Notes: generated from the letters alone by a model not told the origin. A DNA stretch of 62,449 bases from Cryomorphaceae bacterium (GCA_016124575.1 WGNM01000042.1:1-62449), one strand, 5' to 3'. Shown: positions 1-9,260, numbered from the stretch's first letter. Made by a program: numbers and translations.

Positions 1-74
1 AGCTTTTCTTTCAGCGCTTCAAGAACAACTTCGGTTTTGAAAGCATTGGTGAATTTTCTACGTTCGCGTTTCAT
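1..74 (-). CDS. IS3-family transposase OrfA, N-terminal fragment
   Basis: Reading leftwards from the ATG at 72-74, the translation begins MKRERRKFTNAFKTEVVLEA and then LKEK before the window ends. This matches the opening of the helix-turn-helix OrfA (HTH_Tnp_1) of IS3-family elements, which binds the IS ends. OrfB, with the DDE catalytic domain, would lie beyond the left edge. Only 24 codons are visible. The family call rests on the characteristic basic start followed by FK..V..EALKE, and whether the element is intact cannot be judged. Confidence 0.6.
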   Translation of the reverse strand, partial: MKRERRKFTNAFKTEVVLEALKEK

Positions 75-135
75 AAGGGAAATTTATGGATTTGTTGATT
101 TCATTCAACTTGTCCAGTTTTTCCCGACCACTACA
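1..135 (-). mobile_element. Edge of an IS3-family insertion sequence (partial)
   Basis: The first 135 bases look like the 5' end of an IS3-type element read on the minus strand: the beginning of an OrfA transposase (1-74), a short leader, and a probable terminal sequence ending near 135 that reads TGTAGTGGTCGGGAAAAACT on the minus strand. A TG start and an OrfA about 60 nt inside the end fit IS3 elements. The rest of the element lies outside the window, so the second inverted repeat and target duplication cannot be seen. The exact outer boundary is inferred. Confidence 0.6.
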
Positions 136-400
136 GTTTACTGTGCAAAGGCGCAGGCTTTGATTTTACTCTCCCCTTCTATCTTTTCATCACTGCAGGT
201 AAGCCATCCAATAAAACGGTTTGCTCTTGTGCAAGGGAATGTTTTGCCCAAAGCAACAATGCCGTTTTAGTCTACGCCATCAGATTTATTCTTTTTTACC
301 CTGTGCCGCAGTTAACTTCAATTTCACGATATATTCACCGAAGACTTACGCAACGAAGGATCTTCTTATTTTCCTTTTGAATAAGGCTCTACCATGTATA
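136..400. other. Intergenic, no gene seen
   Basis: About 265 bases between the IS end and the stop of the 574-residue secreted protein. Short open frames exist but none resembles a known protein or has a convincing start. No hairpin with a T-tract or clear promoter box was seen. Confidence 0.5.
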
Positions 401-2125
401 TCATTCAAAATCAAGGGTTAGTAAATTTATACCACCTTCTAATGCCCCCCCTTGTATTGGCAGAATAAATTGATTCTCTAGACTTATCATGCTCAGCGGG
501 ACACTATAAAATTTCTTTAAGCCCTCAGCTACCAGTTTGTCACGTGTTACCGTTCCGTTTTTATCAATTTTGGCTACACAAACATAAACTTTATTAAGTG
601 CCGAGAATTTTGTAGGCTCGCCATCGGTAAGTGTTAGATTTTCCAGATTATCGTTAAAAATCAAATAGCAGTCTTCACCATTATTTATAGCAGCGAAAGA
701 AAGCAGCTCTTTTGAGTCTTGCCATTCTTGATGCTTTGGAATTGTAATGTTATACATCAATTCCCCTTTTGAATTGAACGAAACTGCAATAATATCGAGG
801 TGCTTATAAATTGTTATTGGTACTCTCGGCTGGACATTATGAATTATATTATCGGATGGCCTATTTGAAGGGAAATTTTGATTATTCCAATTTTGTCTAT
901 CTCTTTGCTTCTTAAATTTTTCCCTCTCTTCATTACGCACATAAACTGAATTATCCACCAAATCCCTTTCTTCGAAAATACGTTCCCCAATAAAAACGAC
1001 ACTTCCATCTTCATTAAAGAAGTAAGTCCTTAAATCTATGTTACTAAGCGGAACAGATTTACCCTTTGCTTCCTCCTCTTTTTCTTCTTCGGTCAACATA
1101 TTCGACCTTAATTCACCGCTGAAATCAACAAAATTCGAGGCTTCTTCAACATAAGTTACAGGAGCAAATCTCTTATAAAAAACACCATCATAGGAATCTT
1201 TTACTGATTTGTCATACTGATAAAAACCTGTGAGTACGATGCTATTATCGTCGGTGTATCGCATTCTAAAATTCCGCAATAGTTTGTCACCGAAATCAAT
1301 TACTACCTCATTGGTTAGTTCACCCTCATCGGAAAATATGAAAAATTTATACTTATCAACTGAATTGGTTTCTCCCTCGTCGTCCGCATCATTCAGCATG
1401 CACCTAGCCATTACAAGCACATCACCTGAGTTTGAAATATCTATACCTAAAACACGTGAAATGGATTGCTCACCAGAAAACACATGGCGTCTATTATAGA
1501 GGACTTTCATGTCTTTATCTGCTACGCAATAACTAAAGGCTCTAGGACTCTCCTTCTCATGGGGCTCTATGTATTGAAAGAGTCTAAGTGATTTGTCCTT
1601 GTTCTCTCTAATCGTACCAAGACCTCTGAGCGCATTGATATTTGGACTCCAGATGGTCTCTCCAAATTTCTTTGGTGCACTCAGTGTCATCGTTAAAGGG
1701 ATATATTCTTGAATAAATATTTCACGTTTTGTCTTCTCCTCGACTAACTTACTCGTAAAGAAATAGTGCCTACCATTGGAAGAAATTCTCGTTTCTAAAT
1801 CAAATACTTTCGAATCGTAACAATCTTCAAGCGCTATCGTCGAGAGCACTTTCAATTCTTTATCCATTCGAATAAAGATCTTTTCTTTCTCAGGTTCTTT
1901 AACCATACCATTGTCGTAATCGTCGCTGAAAAAAGGGCGCTTCTTGTTCTTTAAGCCAAAAGCGTGATATTCAGTTTCGTCTACGTAAATGAATTCACGC
2001 AAATCGTCAACTGCGCTCATTTTGAGCGGTTTGTTCACTTTTACGCGCATGTTTTCAAAGCCCGATTGAGCAATACAAATTCCTGTATTTAATACCAGAA
2101 TTAATGGAAGGATGTAGTTTTTCAT
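401..2125 (-). CDS. Secreted protein of unknown function (574 aa)
   Basis: A 574-residue protein with a clear signal peptide (MKNYILPLILVLNTGICIAQ, cleavage after about residue 20). The body has repeated beta-strand-like stretches such as VLSTIALED, GDVLVMARC, SVVFIGERI and DCYLIFNDN, a rhythm that suggests a beta-propeller-like fold. An acidic stretch rich in E and K lies near residues 348-356 and an N/R/Q-rich low-complexity segment near 410-430. There is no T9SS C-terminal domain and no lipobox, so it is probably periplasmic. I do not recognise the family. It is monocistronic, with an IS edge downstream and a long gene-free stretch upstream. Confidence 0.75.
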   Translation of the reverse strand: MKNYILPLILVLNTGICIAQSGFENMRVKVNKPLKMSAVDDLREFIYVDETEYHAFGLKNKKRPFFSDDYDNGMVKEPEKEKIFIRMDKELKVLSTIALEDCYDSKVFDLETRISSNGRHYFFTSKLVEEKTKREIFIQEYIPLTMTLSAPKKFGETIWSPNINALRGLGTIRENKDKSLRLFQYIEPHEKESPRAFSYCVADKDMKVLYNRRHVFSGEQSISRVLGIDISNSGDVLVMARCMLNDADDEGETNSVDKYKFFIFSDEGELTNEVVIDFGDKLLRNFRMRYTDDNSIVLTGFYQYDKSVKDSYDGVFYKRFAPVTYVEEASNFVDFSGELRSNMLTEEEKEEEAKGKSVPLSNIDLRTYFFNEDGSVVFIGERIFEERDLVDNSVYVRNEEREKFKKQRDRQNWNNQNFPSNRPSDNIIHNVQPRVPITIYKHLDIIAVSFNSKGELMYNITIPKHQEWQDSKELLSFAAINNGEDCYLIFNDNLENLTLTDGEPTKFSALNKVYVCVAKIDKNGTVTRDKLVAEGLKKFYSVPLSMISLENQFILPIQGGALEGGINLLTLDFE

Positions 2126-2717
2126 TGTCTAAACGTAAGTGCGTTTCACTGATCGAATTCAATCGCGATAAAGCAAGCCTCAAGTTTAAACAATTTTTAT
2201 TTATTGCTGATGTCTGATAAAAATTAAAACAACAACATTCCCGATTAAGGACTGCCCGCTTGCATGTCATGCGATTTTGAACAAGGAAATTGTGTGAAAA
2301 GAAACAAGAGCTTGGCTACTTTGCTTTCGATAATGGATTGATATGAATGAGGTTGATAGAATTGGGGGCTTCGAGGTTACCGTGGGATATATACTTTATA
2401 GTTAGAATTAGTGTGAGCATGAGTGCTACAGGACACCGCGATGCGTTTAAAGTGAGAGCCGAAGATAAGGAGATGTGTTTATAGGCAAAGCCCATCAACA
2501 TCGAACTTAGCTTTTATAAGGCTTTGCCCTTTTATGAAATCCACTACCGGAGTATCTATTAAAAGCCTTTATTCTACACACTATCAAAGAGTTTAAAGCA
2601 TTGTATTTCTGAACTTTAGAAGTCTCAGCATTGGCCCTTGATCAAACTAACCTCATCATTTTGTCAGCTTATGAACTTACTTTTTTATTGGTTTTGTCAA
2701 CATATACACTTACGTTA
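2126..2717. other. Long intergenic region, no intact gene
   Basis: About 590 bases without a supportable gene, between the secreted protein (transcribed away) and the HTH/Fic remnant. Small open frames on both strands are low in coding character. The stretch around 2410-2480 is more GC-rich than its flanks and could be eroded coding sequence, but no family could be recognised. It contains the inverted repeat listed at 2484-2528. Its position beside a broken mobile module suggests decayed accessory DNA. Confidence 0.4.
2484..2528. repeat. 9-bp perfect inverted repeat
   Basis: GGCAAAGCC at 2484-2492 is repeated inverted as GGCTTTGCC at 2520-2528, separated by 27 nt and followed by CTTTTATG. 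It could be an old terminator or a remnant of a small repeat element. The loop is long and the T-run short, so termination is doubtful. Confidence 0.35.
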
Positions 2718-3161
2718 ATGCATAAGAAATCATTACAGATACACCAACTGAACAGTAAAATGCTGGTAGTTGCTTCAATTAATAAAATCACACCCCCACC
2801 CACCGGTTGGTTAAAAGCTGTACGCACTGTTTTAGGCATGTCGCTGCAGCAATTGGGAAATAAACTATCAATAACCAAACAAAGCGTTGCGCATCTAGAA
2901 TCTAGGGAAAGAGACGGAACCATCACCATCAAAACCCTGAGAGAAGCTGCCAATGCTTTGGATATGGAACTGGTGCATGGCTTTGTCGCCAAAGATGACT
3001 CTCTGGATGCATTGAACGAAAAAATATACAAGCAGCCGGTTTTTAGTTGGGGTGCCATAAACACAACCACAGAAGGAAATACGCGAACAGCTTATCTAAA
3101 AGCTGTTAAAACTGCCGATAAGGGAGATTGTAGTTTGCTGTTGGCTTTTGCGAGATCATAG
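2718..3161 (+). pseudogene. Fused remnant of mobile mystery protein A (HTH) and B (Fic)
   Basis: The 147-residue frame starts MHKKSLQIHQLNSKM. Residues 1-104 match the XRE-type regulator 'mobile mystery protein A': the PPPTGWLKAVRTVLGMSLQQ block, the helix-turn-helix LGNKLSITKQSVAHLE, then TIKTLREAANALDMELV. Residues about 106-147 (PVFSWG, then RTAYLKAVKTADKGD, then LLAFARS) instead match the extreme C-terminus of its usual neighbour, the Fic-domain 'mobile mystery protein B'. The A C-terminus, the intergenic part and the whole Fic core with its HPFxxGNGR motif are missing, as an in-frame deletion near 3030 would produce. The HTH could still bind DNA, but no toxin activity is expected. Families are recalled from memory of TIGR02612 and TIGR02613. 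Confidence 0.7.
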
Positions 3162-3514
3162 GTAAAGCAGCCAATTCCAATTCCGATAAATTAATTCCGA
3201 AAACCTTCATTGAAAGTCCAAATGGAAGCCATCCAAGTCGAAATTTTGTATGCTTAATTTTTTCTTCTGAAACGTAAAACCAAGGACTATAAAATATTGT
3301 AAAATTTTCAATACGAAATATTATAAAACTTGCAAATCAACACGTCAATTATATTCACGAACAGCATACAGGTGAATAACAATATGCCTAGCTTAAATGA
3401 TATTGTTTCCATGGTTTTAAATGTCATTGGATAGACTATTGCATCTTCTATCGTCTTTCTAACCAATAATAGCAAAAAATGAGACTCAACCTACCACTGT
3501 GTTCTTCACGGTAT
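3162..3514. other. AT-rich intergenic region, nothing recognised
   Basis: About 350 bases, noticeably AT-rich, between the HTH/Fic remnant and the convergent PanE-like gene. No open frame, tRNA-like fold or strong hairpin with a T-tract was seen. It may be the rest of the decayed accessory segment. Confidence 0.45.
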
Positions 3515-4432
3515 TTAAACCCACCTCTCCCCAAAATCCCGCATCACTTCATCAAACGTCGGCGTGGCTACGTCCGCCTGTATGCCGAGTTGAGCAATAT
3601 ATCCTGTGAGCGATAGGTACTCTGTTTGGCGGCCTGCCTGCGCATCGCTATGCATGCTGGTAGTTACCTCATGTGGCATGCCTTTTATTTTTCGCATGGT
3701 GAGGGCGTGAGCGTCTGGCGGTAGTGCGATGCCATGTCCGCGCGCTACAGCGCAGATCTCGCTCAAAAGCATCTCCATAAAAGCCATGTGATCGGGATTG
3801 CTGAGCAGTCCGCCGAGGTTTTGATCAAAATAGGTAGTGGCCGTTGCTATGGTGGCGATAAAAATGTACTTCTCCCAAACATCGGTTTCGATGTGGGGTG
3901 ATAAGGTGCTGGTGATACCGGCTTGCAGCAGACATTCTTGTACCTGCAAAAATCGTTCGTCGGCCTCGCCTGCACTGCCAAAATAGAGTTTTTGGATGTC
4001 GCCGGTTTGGGTGATCTCATTGTCGGCTGTCTTTCTCGCTACGAGGTACACGCAACCATGAGCAACGGTGTTTTCAGGAAACATGTGCTGAATTACACCG
4101 CGCGCATCAACGCCGTTCAAAAGGGGAATGATTAGGGTTTTGGGTGCGATGCAATTTGAAAACTGTCGCAATGCTGTTTCGAGGTGGTAGCTCTTGGTGG
4201 CACAAAAAACGACATCTAAAATGCCCACTCCTGCCCCATCGGCACTGATTATGGGTTGCACTGTGATATCGCCGCCAGGCAGCTTCATGTGGAAGCCGTC
4301 TTTTTGAATGGCTGAAGCGGTGTTTTCTCGAGATAGGAACACGATCTCCACTTCGGTACCGGCGAAAGTTTTTGCAAGCTTGCCTCCGAAAAATCCGCCA
4401 ACGGCGCCGATGCCTAAAAAACCTATACGCAT
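3515..4432 (-). CDS. 2-dehydropantoate 2-reductase (ApbA/PanE family)
   Basis: A 305-residue protein starting MRIGFLGIGAVGGFFGGKLA, the N-terminal Rossmann GxGxxG NADP-binding site of ketopantoate reductases. VVFCATKSYHLETAL and LIIPLLNGVDARGVIQ match the family's TK...T and NG motifs, the latter followed by a helical C-terminal domain. The family reduces ketopantoate to pantoate in pantothenate/CoA synthesis, but many members act on other 2-keto acids, so the substrate is not certain. The ATG at 4430-4432 was chosen because the Rossmann motif starts at residue 3. The DUF1801 gene ends one base upstream, so the two are probably cotranscribed. Confidence 0.85.
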   Translation of the reverse strand: MRIGFLGIGAVGGFFGGKLAKTFAGTEVEIVFLSRENTASAIQKDGFHMKLPGGDITVQPIISADGAGVGILDVVFCATKSYHLETALRQFSNCIAPKTLIIPLLNGVDARGVIQHMFPENTVAHGCVYLVARKTADNEITQTGDIQKLYFGSAGEADERFLQVQECLLQAGITSTLSPHIETDVWEKYIFIATIATATTYFDQNLGGLLSNPDHMAFMEMLLSEICAVARGHGIALPPDAHALTMRKIKGMPHEVTTSMHSDAQAGRQTEYLSLTGYIAQLGIQADVATPTFDEVMRDFGERWV

Positions 4433-4433
4433 A

Positions 4434-4823
4434 TTACTTGCCTTGCATGATTTGGTGATTGAAACAAGCGAGCCATTTGTGAACGACATCAGAAAAAGCC
4501 AATCGCTGCTCTGAAAATTGTTCGGCAGTCTTCACTTCAAAAATCGCTCTGTCGTTGCTTGCCCACTTCAACAATCCGTTGTCGGCGATGAGCCGTTGTG
4601 GTGGCAATTCTTTTTTCTTAGCGCCTGCATGAAAAATCACGCGCAGCTTGCCTCCGCTAAAATTGAATGTGATGCGATCGTCGCCCTGATAAACAAAACT
4701 TGGGGCATTCCACTTGATGTGCTCTGTGACGGTGGGAATGGTTGTGATGATCGACCGCATTTCGCTCACCACCTCAGACAGTGGGTGTTTCAAAGCATCA
4801 ATAAATTGGGTTACCTCATTCAT
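4434..4823 (-). CDS. DUF1801 (YdhG-like) domain protein
   Basis: A protein of about 129 residues from MNEVTQFIDALKHPLSEVV, with IKWNAPSFVYQGDDRITFNF and LRVIFHAGAKKK. These match the DUF1801/YdhG fold, a small alpha-beta domain seen alone in many bacteria whose biochemical role is not established. The ATG at 4821-4823 is preferred, although a TTG six codons upstream is also in frame. It sits between the esterase (20 nt upstream) and the PanE-like gene (1 nt downstream) on the same strand, so a three-gene operon is likely, but the members suggest no common pathway. Confidence 0.75.
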   Translation of the reverse strand: MNEVTQFIDALKHPLSEVVSEMRSIITTIPTVTEHIKWNAPSFVYQGDDRITFNFSGGKLRVIFHAGAKKKELPPQRLIADNGLLKWASNDRAIFEVKTAEQFSEQRLAFSDVVHKWLACFNHQIMQGK

Positions 4824-4843
4824 AATTCTTGTCGCTGCCAATA

Positions 4844-5641
4844 TTAATACCGCGGTGCATACATTTTCAAAAATGCTCCGTAAATGGCATTGTGCAAAAT
4901 TGTTGCGTGGTCTTCTTTTTTCAAAAATTGAAATTCGCAGACTTCGAGTCGGTCTTTCTTCAGCATGCGGTGCAGTTGCTTCGCATCTTTCTGCATAACT
5001 CTTCCTTCTTTGCCTACTGAGACAATTACGCGGGTTGATTTCGGAATTGGTTTTCGCTCAATGGTTTTCAATGAATGGTCGTCCCACCAGATGCTCGGAC
5101 TTACGATCAAGAAATCGGTGAACATTTCAGGTTTTTTGTAAATGATTTCGGTTGCCAGCAATCCACCAAGCGATTGTCCAATCAGCATTTTACGACCGGA
5201 TGTCGCATACAACCGCTCAATCTCCGGTTGCAGCTCGCTTTCGATAAATGAAATGAACTTTTCACTCCCTCCTGTGGTTGGAAAATCGGCTTTCAGTTTT
5301 TCATTGGTTGTCGGAAACGAGAAATCGCGTTTGCGGTCGACATTTGCTATGCCTACAACCAACGTGGGCGGCATTTTGTACATCATTGTAAAAAACTGCA
5401 CCAACCCCGCGATGTGCATGAAATCCTGATCCAACGTGCCATCGAGCAAATAAATAACATCGTATACTTCAACGTCAGATGCCGCAGTTTTGTAAATATT
5501 AATAACCCGATTTTCGCCCAGAAAAGTGGATGAAATTGTAAGCTGATCACCTATTGCGAGGGCTGTTTGATCGCTCTGTGAGCTAGCGATAACGGGCCAA
5601 AGCAGACAAAAAACAAGGTGCCGTAAAGTCATTGATTTCAT
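4844..5641 (-). CDS. Secreted esterase, IroE/Fes-like alpha/beta hydrolase
   Basis: About 265 residues from the start MKSMTLRHLVFCLLWPVIAS, which gives a signal peptide. An earlier in-frame ATG at 5722 would place 27 hydrophilic residues before it and is less likely. The body matches the putative esterase family PF00756: a strand VIYLLDG, the nucleophile elbow GQSLGG (Ser), SPSIWWDD, and a late His in KKEDHATILH. The family includes enterochelin and other ester hydrolases. The natural substrate here is unknown, since no siderophore genes are nearby. It lies in the same direction as the DUF1801 and PanE-like genes and diverges from the haloperoxidase gene. Confidence 0.8.
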   Translation of the reverse strand: MKSMTLRHLVFCLLWPVIASSQSDQTALAIGDQLTISSTFLGENRVINIYKTAASDVEVYDVIYLLDGTLDQDFMHIAGLVQFFTMMYKMPPTLVVGIANVDRKRDFSFPTTNEKLKADFPTTGGSEKFISFIESELQPEIERLYATSGRKMLIGQSLGGLLATEIIYKKPEMFTDFLIVSPSIWWDDHSLKTIERKPIPKSTRVIVSVGKEGRVMQKDAKQLHRMLKKDRLEVCEFQFLKKEDHATILHNAIYGAFLKMYAPRY

Positions 5642-5766
5642 ACATGGAAAGTACATGAATTTTTGAGATTGTGGGATTCGATGTAGTCCATTGTTTTTTT
5701 CGACCAACTGCAATTCAATCATTGAATTTTTCGTATATTCATGACCCTTACCAAAACCGCTAAACC

Positions 5767-8700
5767 ATGAATCTCAACCGATTCGTTGCGCTGCTCGCGC
5801 TTATCTCAGTATCTCTTGCTTCTCACGCGCAATGGCTCGACTGGCTTGATGCGACCAATGAACGTTTGGTTGTTTCGTCGGTGGCATTTTCAGACGGAGA
5901 AGAGAAAGATATGTCGCCGGCTGATTTGAACAACGATGGGTGGACAGATGTCATTGTCGTGCGAAAAGAACCCTTTTCAAACCAGACGCAACCCGCTCGT
6001 TCGGATCTTTTATTGATGAATATCAACGGTGTGTTGACCGACCAAACGGCGTTATACGCTCCGGAGTTTATATCGAACCCTACTTTCGCCCGAGATCTGT
6101 TTATCGGCGATTTCGATAACGATGGTTGGCAAGATGTGGTTGTAGCGAATACGTTCAATCAACAACCCATCTACTACCGCAACCTTGGCAACGATATGGC
6201 AGGTAACTGGTTGGGCTTGGCAGATGAATCTGCAACCCGTTTCCCGACCCTGACCGGTGATATTCCGCTGATTTGCGCTGTATGGGGTGGTGATATCACT
6301 GGCAATGGCGCTATGGACATCTACTTTGTGAATTACAAGGTGAATGGAGGCGGTGGAACAGCGAAAGACTTTTTGATGATTAACGATGGTACCGGACATT
6401 TTACTGAAGAAGCTGAAGTGCGATTGGGCAATTTGCGGAATTCAGCGTTTGGTACCGCTGTACAGATTCATGATATCGACAACGACGGCGACAACGATGT
6501 GATAAAGGTTTCTACCTTGTATAGCGTTTCACCTTGGAATGCGTTGGGAACGTTGGTGCTGTTCAACAATGGCAATGGAACCTTCACCAATTGGCAAAAC
6601 ATCACTCCTGGCAGCGCTCCGTACATGTTTGAAGTCCGCGACTTTAACGCCGATGGATTTAAGGATTTGTATGTCGTAGATGATGGTCAAGACCGCTTGC
6701 TTACCATAACTGGAGCAGTGGCGAACGTGAGTGTTACTTACACTTCAACTACGCTTCCTTTTTCAAGCGCAGGCGGCTTTGGTGGTAACGTACACGCTGG
6801 CGATTTCGATTTAGATGGCGATGATGACATCATTGTTTCTGATGTGGACGTTGATATACCACCGTGTGATTCTGGACGTCGACTTGCTATTTTCGAAAAT
6901 GTTGGAGGCACCTTCGCCAATCCATACGGAACGACATTGTATGATTGGGCTGATAACAGTTACGATGTCAGCGTTTTAGACATAAACAACGATGGTTTGT
7001 TGGATTTCATTTCAGGAGGATGTGCTGGCTACAGCATCTTTATGAACGACAACTGCGATTTGGTTGCCAGCTCAGCCGATTTCGACCTCGATGGCATTCC
7101 CGATGCCTGTGATATTTGTCCGACCAACCCCGACCCAAACTGCACACCACCCATCGACTACCCTATCGTGTCTACCGATTACACCATTGCGCGGCAGTGG
7201 AACGAGATGTTGCTGGCTTCTATTCGCCGCGATTTCGCCCGTCCAACAGTGCATGCGCGCAACCTATTCCACACATCAATCGCCATTTGGGATGCTTGGG
7301 CGGCTTATGAAACGGGTAAGTGCACGTATTTGCTCGGACAAACGGTAGACGGTTTCAATTGTGCTTTTGAGAACTTCCCTTCGTCGACCGATATAGATAA
7401 CGACCGCCACGCAGCCATCAGCTATGCTGCGTACCGATTGTTGTCGCACAGATTTGCCAACTCACCTAACCCTGGTTTGTTGCAAACCGCATACGACAAC
7501 CACATGTCTACATTGGGATACGATATCTCATTTACAGATACCGATTACACCACCGGATCGGCAGCAGCGCTTGGAAACTACATTGCTCAATGCGTGATTG
7601 CTTTCGGATTGCAAGATGGTTCGAATGAAGGTAATCTATACGCCAACACTGCCTACAGTCCCGTAAATCCACCCATGATCGTCGACAACCCAGGCAACCC
7701 TACCATTGTCGACCTCAACCGTTGGCAGCCGTTAACGCTCGACTTATTCATCGACCAAAGTGGAAACGAAATCCCAGGTGCTACACCTGCTTTTTTAAGT
7801 CCGGAATGGGGTCAAGTTAGCCATTTCGCCTTGTCGGCGGATGACCTAACAGTCAATACCCGCGGTGGATTCGACTACCATGTGTACCACGATCCAGGCA
7901 CACCTCCACTATTGAGTATGGACGGTAGCGGAACGTCAGATTTTTACAAATGGGGATTCATGACAACCGCTATATGGTCGTCGCATTTGGATACTGCCGA
8001 CAACGTGATGTGGGATATTTCACCCAACACCATTGGGAATCGCACCAATTTACCTCAAAGTTTGGCCGACTATCCTACATTTTACGATCAGGTAAATGGT
8101 GGCACATCAGGCGACGGACATGCAGTGAATCCTGTCACGGGAGCGCCGTATGCCGTAAATATGGTACCTCGTGCTGACTACGCCCGTGTTTTGGCAGAGT
8201 TTTGGGCCGATGGTCCAGATTCAGAAACTCCTCCAGGACATTGGTTTTCAATATTCAACTATGTATCTGACCATCCAGATGTAGAAAAACGATTCAAAGG
8301 TGAAGGGGCCATATTAAATGATCTTGAATGGGATGTGAAAGGTTACCTTGCTATGGGCGGTGCCATGCACGACGCAGCCGTGACCGCATGGGGAATAAAA
8401 GGATGGTACGATTATCTGCGTCCGGTTTCTGCTATTCGCGCCATGGCCGATTTAGGTCAAAGCTCAGATCCTGCTGGGGCTTCTTACCACCCTGCGGGGA
8501 TGCCATTGATGCCGGGCTATGTTGAATTGGTTGAAGTCGGCGACCCATTGGCTGGAGTTGCAAATGAGAACGTAGGAAAAGTGAAATTGTACGCATGGCG
8601 CGGACATGAAGCCATCAACAACGTTGACGTTGACGAAGCCGGTGTAGGGTGGATTCTTGCTGAGAAATGGGAACCGTATCAACGTCCGTCGTTCGTTACA

Positions 8701-9240
8701 CCACCATTTGCCGGTTATATTTCAGGACACTCGACCTATTCACGCGCTGCTGCCGAAGTGCTTACCTACTTCACAGGCGACGAATATTTCCCGGGTGGGA
8801 TGGGTGTTTTTGATGCGCCAGCGCATGAATTTTTGGTTTTTGAAGATGGCCCGAGTGTGAATGTAGAATTGCAGTGGGCGACATATCGCGATGCGGCCGA
8901 TGAATCAGGCTTGAGCCGCATTTGGGGAGGAATACACCCACCGTGTGATGACGTTCCTGGACGTATCATTGGCGAAACAATCGGATTAGCGGCAGTGGCA
9001 CTGGCAGAGGCCTATTTCACCGATACCGATGGCGACGGAATTTGTGACGCATTGGATCCTGCCTGTCAGGGAGATTTGAACAACGACGGCTACCGGAACA
9101 TCACCGATATGTTGATTTTCCTTAGCGACTTTGGATGTGTGGGTCCTGATTGTGCGGCCGACATCAACCGCGATGGATTCACCAATACTGCAGATGCCAT
9201 AGGGTATATGTTTCCGAATTTCGGAATCGACTGCGAATAA
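5767..9240 (+). CDS. Secreted vanadium haloperoxidase-like protein with FG-GAP repeats and dockerin-like tail
   Basis: A 1157-residue exported protein (signal peptide MNLNRFVALLALISVSLASHAQ). Residues about 30-430 carry at least seven FG-GAP/VCBS calcium-binding motifs (DLNNDGWTD, DFDNDGWQD, DIDNDGDND, DFNADGFKD, DFDLDGDDD, DINNDGLLD). A thrombospondin-3-like DLDGIPDACDICP linker follows. Residues about 470-1085 form an all-helical PAP2/vanadium haloperoxidase domain with all three vanadate-site motifs: KX6RP (K878, R885), SGH (H988) and SRX5HX3D (R1051, H1057, D1061). In the family these bind vanadate, and the SGH histidine is the acid-base residue. The C-terminus (about 1096-1157) has two dockerin-like Ca loops, GDLNNDGYRN and ADINRDGFTN, instead of a T9SS domain. 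Halide oxidation is inferred; acid phosphatase activity is the alternative. Confidence 0.85.
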   Translation: MNLNRFVALLALISVSLASHAQWLDWLDATNERLVVSSVAFSDGEEKDMSPADLNNDGWTDVIVVRKEPFSNQTQPARSDLLLMNINGVLTDQTALYAPEFISNPTFARDLFIGDFDNDGWQDVVVANTFNQQPIYYRNLGNDMAGNWLGLADESATRFPTLTGDIPLICAVWGGDITGNGAMDIYFVNYKVNGGGGTAKDFLMINDGTGHFTEEAEVRLGNLRNSAFGTAVQIHDIDNDGDNDVIKVSTLYSVSPWNALGTLVLFNNGNGTFTNWQNITPGSAPYMFEVRDFNADGFKDLYVVDDGQDRLLTITGAVANVSVTYTSTTLPFSSAGGFGGNVHAGDFDLDGDDDIIVSDVDVDIPPCDSGRRLAIFENVGGTFANPYGTTLYDWADNSYDVSVLDINNDGLLDFISGGCAGYSIFMNDNCDLVASSADFDLDGIPDACDICPTNPDPNCTPPIDYPIVSTDYTIARQWNEMLLASIRRDFARPTVHARNLFHTSIAIWDAWAAYETGKCTYLLGQTVDGFNCAFENFPSSTDIDNDRHAAISYAAYRLLSHRFANSPNPGLLQTAYDNHMSTLGYDISFTDTDYTTGSAAALGNYIAQCVIAFGLQDGSNEGNLYANTAYSPVNPPMIVDNPGNPTIVDLNRWQPLTLDLFIDQSGNEIPGATPAFLSPEWGQVSHFALSADDLTVNTRGGFDYHVYHDPGTPPLLSMDGSGTSDFYKWGFMTTAIWSSHLDTADNVMWDISPNTIGNRTNLPQSLADYPTFYDQVNGGTSGDGHAVNPVTGAPYAVNMVPRADYARVLAEFWADGPDSETPPGHWFSIFNYVSDHPDVEKRFKGEGAILNDLEWDVKGYLAMGGAMHDAAVTAWGIKGWYDYLRPVSAIRAMADLGQSSDPAGASYHPAGMPLMPGYVELVEVGDPLAGVANENVGKVKLYAWRGHEAINNVDVDEAGVGWILAEKWEPYQRPSFVTPPFAGYISGHSTYSRAAAEVLTYFTGDEYFPGGMGVFDAPAHEFLVFEDGPSVNVELQWATYRDAADESGLSRIWGGIHPPCDDVPGRIIGETIGLAAVALAEAYFTDTDGDGICDALDPACQGDLNNDGYRNITDMLIFLSDFGCVGPDCAADINRDGFTNTADAIGYMFPNFGIDCE

Positions 9241-9260
9241 TAACAGCGTTGCGAGTTCAG

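Noticed and set aside
37-270. A 77-residue plus-strand frame at the left edge
   Set aside because: It runs antisense to the IS3 OrfA fragment and across the IS end; no similarity or start context.
2316-2501. A 61-residue minus-strand frame in the gene-free region
   Set aside because: Short, no similarity, covered by an inverted repeat at one end and no promoter or start context.
2718-3161. Intact toxin-antitoxin pair
   Set aside because: The Fic core and motif are missing and only the last ~42 residues of the toxin remain, so it is a remnant and not a working pair.
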